A stretch of 25,702 bases of DNA, from positions 80,544 to 106,245 of the forward strand of contig NW_019776118.1 of the NCBI RefSeq assembly GCF_001039355.2, given 5' to 3'. The translations under genes and the position numbers were made by a program. Position 1 is the stretch's first letter. Each line of letters begins with the position of its first letter. This stretch comes from Lingula anatina. Taxonomy: Eukaryota; Brachiopoda; Lingulata; Lingulida; Lingulidae. This document shows, in pieces, positions 19,573-25,702 of the stretch. Under the pieces are notes generated by a model. It saw nothing but the letters and a program-made list of their open reading frames with translations. It had not been told where the DNA came from and searched no databases.

Positions 19573-22500
19573 ATACGTGGTGGAATCCCATTCAAGTGTG
19601 ACTTGCATGTTTGCAAGATGTACCACAAAAGGTTCTTTTCCTCTCTACATTTCATCTGTTATACAGAAAAGAAGTAAGAATGCTTGTTACGCACCTCGTC
19701 TATGAGCACACAGACCAGCGCCTCAGGATCATCTATCAATTCCTGGATCTTCTGGAACATCTTCATCACCAACTTACCACTCTGAAAATAATAAATTGTA
19801 AAAAATATTACACCCTTTTCATCATCCTCAAGCAATTAACATCAAAACCAAATAAATATTATTAATGTTTGCTCTCCACTGTGGCTTTGCCAAACTTGAT
19901 TTCTTCAATGACTTCACATACAGGGTGAGACACTCTAAATGCACACATTCTACAATATCATTTTCCTGCCAAACACTGTTCTTTCACACTGCATGATAAA
20001 AACTATACTACAATTACAACGCATCTCAAACTAGCTGAGCTAAAATCACCACAAAACAAAGTGGAGACAAAGTTTGACAAGAAGAATTTTTTTAAAAATA
20101 AGAAAAATACTTTGATCATGGAAATAATTACCTATATCCTTGTGGATATAACTTACCTCAGAGAACCACTTTGAGAATAGGCTATGGCTATTTATCTCTA
20201 TAAGCTGACCATAGCTGTACCTATCAGATAATCGAATTGCCAGTTTCTGGGCCAATGCCTTACATAAAGATGTCTTCCCTGTGCCAGGTGGACCTAGAAT
20301 GAAAATGGAAAGGAATGTACTGGAAAAAAATTCTGCTAGAAATAATATTACTCTATTCACTTTCAAGTAAATCTCGTCTTGCCTTTTTTTATATTTCACT
20401 TTTTCAAGTTTTGTCATTTTCAGGCACTCACAAAAAGAAAGACAAACAACTTTTCAAGGCATTGGAGGTAACATTCTGAGAAAGTGTTAATAAAATTATA
20501 AGTGGCAAAATAAATCCATGCTGTTTGCATTAATTGAGTAATTACTCTAACATTAAAAATTCCAATTTCAGTAATCAGCTCAAATTGAATTTGAGATAAT
20601 AGGCTTTTGCTAAAATTGTAAATTATATGTTACACTAATCCCACTCTGACACTTATAACTTGTCTCAGTTTTTCAAATATAATGTTATTAATACCAAATA
20701 ACAAAATGAACAAGCAAATAAACAATTTTACAATATAAAGGGAAAATCTCAGTGCCAAATAAACCCTATAACACAGCTCACCATGTAAGAGTACCACTCT
20801 GTTCCAAGATATAATATTACTGTCTACTTTTCTGTCTGAGAAAAGGAGAGTTGTTGAAGCATACTGTAACAGCTAGAAATATAATACACAACATTAAATG
20901 AATATCAAATGAAAACAGAGAGACAATAATTTTTATGATACAAAGTGTCTTTCAATCTCAGAAGATGATGCCAAGCCATACAACTCTATTATAGTAATTA
21001 TCTTACCAAAGAACTTGAACCAACAGGTATATTTGAACTTACCATTGTGGATTATCAAAACCAACCTTTTTTCTGCTTTTGGAAAAAAGTTACCATTCCA
21101 AAACACCAACTTCTAACAAAAATGAGTCAATTAAGAAATCAAATCACCCATTTCCCATTAAATTATAGTCATCTTCCACAAAAAAAAAAAGTTTTGGAAG
21201 CTCTAGAGGGACCAAGATATATTCCATCATAGACTAAACACCTACTTGATTTTTTATATCTGAATCAAAGACCAAGCTATCCCATAACCCATCAAAGTCT
21301 CTGGTTGGTAAAAGCCAATGGCTGGCAGCTGCCAGATCTTCCTCATCCAACTCTTCTGATGCAGGCCCGTCTTCATTGAGCTGATACACATGGATGAGGA
21401 AGAAGGCCGAACACAGGTCTATTGGCTAGGAGGCAAAAAGAGAAAAAAAAGAAGATATTACTTATAAGAAAACTTAGCAGTACCAAGTCCATAAATATAA
21501 AGACTGCCATTAGTGCACATTTCAGTGTTTCCCTCTGTCTGACCTACTTCCTCTCTGATCCAGTACCTGTCTACCTGTCTCTGTGTCTAAATCTGCTTCA
21601 TAGGGCACATTCAGAACAAGGTGATCTGCAGACTAACAAATCTGTGGATCAAATATGGCTAACCCACTTGAAACCTTATTACATAATCCCCTAATAGACA
21701 CTGAACAGATTCCCCGTAGGGATTGCACTGTAAGCTTTCAAGTAGGTCAGTCATATTTGATCCGTGGATCTGTTAGTCAGATAAACTTTTGTCTTAAGGG
21801 TTTTATTGTCTTTATAGAGTCTAAATTGGGAAATATAAGAAGCTTTACAGGACATTAATATTACTCTGGACGATTTTCAAACATGTGGAAAAAATTCTTA
21901 AAATACATTTTGGTAGGAAAATCCTGTGGAGTGGCTGTTTAAGGTAGACCAGCTCCCTATGAAATTTTCTGAGATCTTTCTAACTGTGAAACTCAAGAAA
22001 GGGCAGTGGTGTCAATACTCCCCTTCAAAAACATCCCTCCTGATTATGGAGGAATATTCTAAAAAAAAGAAAGAATAAATACAGCTCCATAATGGAAGAG
22101 CATGGGTCAGTACTTGCCTCTCTTTCCTTCTGCATTGAATGGATATCACAAACTGCTACAGTGTGGACATGTTCTTGTAGGAATGGGTCATCGAATTCTG
22201 TAAACACTAAATCATGATAGGCAACCCTTTGTCGCTGGAGTAATTTTTTCACATGATCTTTTATTATCACACCAGATACAGCACTGCAATGAAAAAATGT
22301 CAATTCGTGACAACCTTTAGAAGAATTACGGCTCAACTACATTTGATTTTTATCTGTCTGAGCATTTTTAAACCAGCCTGCTGACTAGGGGGCCTTTAAA
22401 AAGCAGCTATCTACTGGGTACAATTTTTAAACAAAGGCATCTCATATTTGATGCATAATTCTGTCCAGCAGCACTTTAAAACTGTTTTCAAGCAGGAGAA

Positions 22501-23260
22501 ATGAAAGCATTACAGCATTAGAATTTAAATTACTTCAGGCATTCAAAATTTTGTTGATGGCAACCCATAAGAGTTTAAATGTTGGCAAATTGATGTAAAT
22601 CTGTTGGCTTTTCGGTGTTAAGTTCAGTTGAGAAAGGAGGGAAAGAAATGATGCAGGCTGGACCCATTGGCCAACTCAGAGCCAGGGCATTCTGCTAGTT
22701 ATCTACATCCAACACACTCTGGCAGGGGCGGATTGAGGCCGTCTTCTGGATGATGGTCAGCTTTTCAAGTTTACATTGATGAGTATCTAATTTTTTTCTG
22801 TTGGAAGATGGTCAAAAATAGAGGATGGATCAACAAAGATCATTTGGAAGACAGTCACTGAGTCAGAAAATAGCTCTGGATCCGCCCCTTCTCTGGCATC
22901 TAGCACACTTAGCATGGAAGATTTTTGTGTTAGCTCTGGTAAAGATATGTGTACTTGTCTTTGTAAATAACTGCACATAATTGTTAATTTATGCTTAGAT
23001 TGTTAAATGTAAAACAAAAACTCTACAACACTGTACAATGTGTGCCGAAACTGTCTACTAGTAACATTTTAACTTTAGCTACAGAATATTATAGTGGTAT
23101 GAATTACGGGACTTTCCTGAAATATACATTTTTGTTTTCCATCCTGGACCATTACATCATTTCTTTACCTGCTCGAATTTTGACAAACATCAACATGAAC
23201 GGCCAGCTGCACAGTGTGAGAATCGGGAAGTGCGTCTTCGAGATCAGACACTTGATCCAT
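17043..23260 (-). CDS. TRIP13: TRIP13 / PCH2 AAA+ ATPase, complete, 11 coding exons
   Basis: An AAA+ remodeller that unfolds HORMA-domain proteins (MAD2, HORMAD) in spindle-checkpoint silencing and meiosis. Exons: 23169-23260, 22118-22283, 21246-21425, 20782-20872, 20157-20293, 19695-19781, 18867-18973, 18500-18653, 17646-17758, 17401-17470, 17043-17135. All phases join, giving 1290 nt and 429 aa; human TRIP13 has 432. Walker A GPPGTGKT is at 177-184 (split between exons 4 and 5), Walker B LVCVLIDE ends at D250-E251, sensor 1 Asn is in LTTSN (298), DRAD is at 309-312 and the sensor 2 Arg is in GLSGR (384). The N-terminal domain keeps TEFDDPFL and the PIDL block that leads into QLNEDGP. Intron 2 has a GC donor; the other nine are GT-AG. 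Divergent from the SAM-domain exon at 23697. The ATG chosen begins [12 protein letters not shown], matching the family N terminus. Confidence 0.95.
18185..18229. repeat. (AC)n microsatellite in TRIP13 intron 8
   Basis: About 22 uninterrupted AC units, long enough to be highly polymorphic. It lies just before the MITE-like element at 18259-18472. Confidence 0.95.
18259..18472. mobile_element. MITE-like element in TRIP13 intron 8
   Basis: The left end AGCCTGTTTCACAAAAG and the right end CTTGTCTGAAACAGGCC form imperfect terminal inverted repeats around about 200 bp of AT-rich DNA. There is no coding capacity. Ends of the type GCCTGTTTCA...TGAAACAGGC are, from memory, common among non-autonomous elements of marine invertebrates. 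I could not define a target-site duplication. Confidence 0.5.
19542..19571. repeat. Poly-A tract (about 30 A) in TRIP13 intron 6
   Basis: Long A homopolymer. A mixed T/G homopolymer lies in the same intron at about 19154-19176. Both are prone to sequencing length errors. Confidence 0.9.
21622..21784. mobile_element. Foldback / MITE-like inverted repeat in TRIP13 intron 2
   Basis: The left arm (about 21622-21673) and right arm (about 21735-21784) are inverted copies with 37 of 45 aligned positions equal, centred on GGATCAAATATGRCT and ACTTGAAA. The loop is about 60 bp. Weaker pairing appears to extend outward on both sides. There is no coding capacity; it is probably a degenerate non-autonomous DNA transposon. 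Confidence 0.6.
22724..22889. mobile_element. hAT-like MITE, copy 2 (166 bp), in TRIP13 intron 1
   Basis: The element starts AGGGGCGGATTGAGG and ends CTGGATCCGCCCCT, giving clear terminal inverted repeats. Flanks ACTCTGGC (22716-22723) and TCTCTGGC (22890-22897) form an 8-bp duplication with one mismatch. It is homologous to the element at 833-991. Confidence 0.8.
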
Positions 23261-23696
23261 GATAAAACAAAACCCCTGAACCGTTGTTGCAAATTAGGAT
23301 AATTCTCCCTCTTCTGTATCACTAAGTGTTATTGGAATCTTTTGATTCAACTGCAAATAGTTAAAATAATAACACAGAAAATTAAAAATATATCTTTCGC
23401 TTTGGATTCCTTTTCAAAGTGTCCGCCATGTGTGATCTCCAATAATGATGGTCTCGCGAGATTTGGAATGGACTCGTCTGCTTACAATCCGTGTAGTTTT
23501 CAGTTTTTATCTGGTTGGCCTATTCAAATTGTTATTAGACGATTTTGAAGCACTCGTTATATTGAATGAGTAAATGAAGCTTTTCTGATTCTTATGGCGG
23601 TTTTGAAGTTTTAACAAACGAACTTGAATAACGTCTTTGTAAAGCTATCTTCCCTCCTATTCAGCCGTGCTCAAGATAGCTACTCCTTCCGGTGGC
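23261..23696. promoter_or_regulatory. Bidirectional promoter, TRIP13 / SAM-domain gene
   Basis: Only 436 bp separate the two divergent start codons. The palindrome TCTCGCGAGA (23452-23461) lies near the centre; it is a known element of TATA-less housekeeping promoters in vertebrates. YY1-like cores lie on both sides in opposite orientation: CCGCCAT at 23423-23429 and ATGGCGG at 23594-23600. No TATA box is evident. Divergent use of one promoter is inferred. Confidence 0.65.
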
Positions 23697-23859
23697 ATGG
23701 CAGCTCTCAAGCGAAAGAGTGAACCTTTCGCTGACAGCGAAGAAGCTTGGGAAAAGAAGCCAAAAGCTATGTCGATGTCTTTCAAAAAGTGGGGAGTTGA
23801 AGAAGTGTGTGATTTCCTCACGCAGAATGAGTTGGATGCAGTTATACCGTTGTTCAAAG
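23697..23859 (+). CDS. First coding exon of a SAM-domain protein (partial; SAMHD1-like candidate)
   Basis: The ATG at 23697 (GGCATGG) is the first in frame after a stop at 23640-23642. The exon gives 54 codons plus one base before the donor AAAG|GTAATT at 23859/23860. The peptide has a basic start (MAALKRKSEP), a polar linker, then KKWGVEEVCDFLTQNELDA and VIPLFK, which is the first part of a SAM domain (helix 1 W..EEVC.FL, then helix 2). A KR-rich N terminus directly followed by an N-terminal SAM domain would fit SAMHD1, but other SAM proteins fit too. Later exons are not visible in the remaining 1.8 kb. Confidence 0.65.
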
Positions 23860-25189
23860 GTAATTACCACACTTAAAATTTAATATACTAGTACTTTGAC
23901 AAGTGCTAGTGACACAAGTCTGTCAAGTCTGAAGCCTCATTTTTCAACCGGTGTTTTTCAATAAGTTGTGATGACATTATCATAAGAACGATTTATTTCG
24001 GCAGACACTTTTTAAGTAACATCAGATTTTCTAGTCACAACTAAATAGTATCAGTTTGTAATTTTTGAACAAACGTTACTTTATAGTAACAATTACTAGT
24101 AGCCAAATCTTATTTATTTATTTATTTATTTATTTGTGTTGAGAGTTATTTCTCCACTTAAGTGCAAAATTCTTGAATATTTTCCTTTCTCTCACACCTT
24201 TACATGTGCCTCACTGGTTAAAAGCCAATTAATTTTACTGCCAGTTGAGATGCCCATTACATATGTATGTTTTGGGAAAACTGATTAATTGGCTCTTCCA
24301 TACCCCCTCCCAGCAATCCAGCCATAAATTTATAGCACAGTTTCAAGCACATAGATTTCATTTTATTTTAGTGCCTGCTACTCTTACTCTAGTGCTTGCA
24401 TATACTGCTAGTCATTGAAAATATGAGTAGGGCTGCCAAAATTGATAACTTAGATCTGCATTGTTATTGGGACAACAAGTGTTCATTTTTGCAAAAATAA
24501 AAAATAAAATAAAATAAAATAAAATAAATAAAATGAAAATAAATAAATAAATATTCCTGGGGTAAATGATAATTTTCCAATACTAACCAGTGGTTATTGA
24601 ATCCATTCAGACATTCAAAATTAGTCAATCCCTTTTTTTTAATTGATAGTGAATTTGATAACAAGTAAGGAAATTATCAATCCTGCCTTCTAGGTTAAGC
24701 AACACTATTTAGTTTCACTTTCGGTATTGAAAAAAAATACGAACTCATGAAAAAGCAAAAAGGAATTTGAAAAATGCTGTAAACAGGAAACTTGCACCCT
24801 ATGCTGTAAAGTTTTAGATAACGTTGAATTTCACAAATTAAAATTATTTAATTAGGCAGGACAGTGTTCTGAATTTATAAACTAGACATGTTGAGATTCA
24901 CCTATTACATGCAAGTGGGCAAAGATTTATAAGCAAGTAATTGCCTTACAGAATGAGTAAGGTATGTCTATAAATATAAATAAGCAAAACTCTAGTGCAA
25001 AAAATGCAAAAACCAGTAAGACTTGAATGAAAAAATAGCATTTACGGGGCACGTGTAAAAAAATGATAACTTAAAGGANTTTTTTTCATTTAAGACAGCC
25101 CCATAAACATGCAACGAACACTGTGAAAACTTTTAAGGGTTATAATTTTTTGTTGTTTTTTTTGTATTGATGACTTAATTTTTTTTTAG
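23860..25189. other. Intron 1 of the SAM-domain gene / unassigned, repeats only
   Basis: No exon found on either strand. It holds a (TTTA)n tract at 24110-24135, an (AAAAT)n/(AAAT)n tract at about 24493-24553, the dispersed repeat 24559-24624, and an N at 25079 just after a TTAAAGG motif. Confidence 0.5.
24559..24624. repeat. Dispersed repeat, copy 2 (partner at 14219-14284)
   Basis: Matches 14219-14284 at 56 of 66 positions. Here it is preceded by an AT-rich microsatellite; read on the minus strand this would be a (TTTTA)n-like tail following the element, as in some SINE- or LINE-derived repeats. That reading is a guess. Confidence 0.65.
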
Positions 25190-25378
25190 AAAATTGTAGT
25201 TGGAGATTTGATAACCCGATCCTGCTCCCCTGTGTGTGTATCAGCGACAATAGGGGCGTCAATTGAATGCTGCACCAGTGACCTGTGTAACACCGCCATA
25301 TCCAGCCTGCCTGCCTATCGTCTGCTGGCCGTAATGGTCGCCATTGTAGCTGCCCTCTGGAGACTCCTTTTGGAGTAG
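25190..25378 (+). CDS. Last exon of a Ly6/uPAR three-finger, GPI-anchored protein (partial)
   Basis: A long T tract ending TTTTTTTTTAG (AG at 25188-25189) precedes 62 codons in phase 0 and a TAG at 25376-25378. The peptide has RSCSPVC, then ECCTSDLCN, the diagnostic end of the Ly6/uPAR fold (C..C then CC-x4-CN). It is followed by a short spacer (TAISSLPAYR) and a hydrophobic terminus (LLAVMVAIVAALWRLLLE), as in a GPI-attachment signal with a probable omega site just after CN. The gene would code a secreted cell-surface protein. The signal-peptide exon and the other half of the finger domain are not seen upstream; its phase does not fit the donor at 23859 (phase 1), so it does not belong directly after that exon. 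The minus-strand open frame here is a shadow. Confidence 0.8.
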   Translation, partial: KIVVGDLITRSCSPVCVSATIGASIECCTSDLCNTAISSLPAYRLLAVMVAIVAALWRLLLE

Positions 25379-25702
25379 AGTTGAAAAGGGAAGCGGAACT
25401 CATTTTCTTACATATCCAAGACGCTACTTTTTAGTGAAATGCTTTGACTCTAATTTATAATCAAATTTCAGCGTTTTTTTTTTCATACGCAATTTGAAAA
25501 CAAGATTTCAGTTAAAAAATGATGATATGACGATTTGGCAGAACATACCCTTGAAGTGTCCCTTCATATCTAAGATCTTATCCTTTCTGGATATAAATCT
25601 GATAAAGCGTACGATGAATTTGTATGGGTACAGATTTAACTACTCCAGCCAGACTTTGTTTATGTAGATGTGATTCTGATTAAATGCAGTTTAAAGGTAC
25701 AC
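25379..25702. other. 3' flank of the Ly6 exon
   Basis: AT-rich sequence with no further exon. A variant signal ATTAAA lies at 25679-25684, just before a TTAAAGGTACAC motif at the window edge that resembles repeat termini at 15340 and 25071. Confidence 0.4.

Noticed and set aside
20046-20417. TRIP13 exon 5 read as one 123-codon frame
   Set aside because: The frame runs through both introns; only 20157-20293 is coding by splice sites and phase.
22991-23302. 103-codon plus-strand frame over TRIP13 exon 1
   Set aside because: The minus strand carries a clear TRIP13 N terminus with a proper donor; the plus frame has no matching features.
23657-23870. Minus-strand and alternate-frame ORFs over the SAM exon
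   Set aside because: The SAM-domain frame on the plus strand has a good start, a recognisable fold and a donor; the others are overlaps.
25140-25403. 87-codon minus-strand frame
   Set aside because: It is antisense to the Ly6/uPAR exon, which carries the diagnostic CC-x4-CN signature and a splice acceptor.
1-25702. tRNA, rRNA or CRISPR-like arrays
   Set aside because: No T-loop/acceptor pairing, ribosomal motif or regularly spaced repeat-spacer structure was seen. The tandem repeats present are microsatellites.

Overview
The window looks like nuclear DNA from an invertebrate metazoan, probably a marine one. It is AT-rich, has spliced genes with typical GT-AG introns, many MITE-like and other dispersed repeats, long microsatellites, and animal-specific gene types (TRIP13/PCH2, a SAM-domain protein, a Ly6/uPAR three-finger protein). 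I cannot assign a phylum from sequence alone. Single N calls lie at 16070 and 25079.

Layout: 1-3731 holds repeats and the last coding exon (1690-1893, +) of an unidentified membrane protein that enters from the left. From 3732 to about 14700 lies a head-to-tail array, all on the minus strand, of three acyltransferase-like genes with a single coding exon each and an HHxxxDG motif (condensation-domain / PapA5 / alcohol-acetyltransferase type). Start codons are spaced about 4.1 and 4.4 kb apart. Two copies are intact (7807-9336, 12229-13755). The third (3732-5226) is split by a 26-bp deletion. The two left copies share more than 1 kb of upstream DNA, each copy appears to have a 5'-UTR intron of about 0.82-0.85 kb, and near-identical blocks beside diverged ones point to gene conversion.

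From 14.7 to 17.0 kb is intergenic DNA with no gene I can support. From 17043 to 23260 (minus) I reconstruct a complete 11-exon TRIP13 (PCH2) gene predicting 429 aa, with all AAA+ motifs and one GC-AG intron. Its start codon is 436 bp from a divergent first coding exon of a SAM-domain protein (23697-23859, +; possibly SAMHD1-like). The gap carries a TCTCGCGAGA element between two YY1-like sites, which looks like a bidirectional housekeeping promoter. At 25190-25378 (+) lies the last exon of a Ly6/uPAR-type protein with a GPI-type tail; I see no upstream exons for it.

The parts do not form one pathway. TRIP13 remodels HORMA proteins in meiosis and the spindle checkpoint, the Ly6 protein would act at the cell surface, and the acyltransferase array is a separate lineage-specific expansion whose substrate is unknown. 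The array is the most unusual content in the window.
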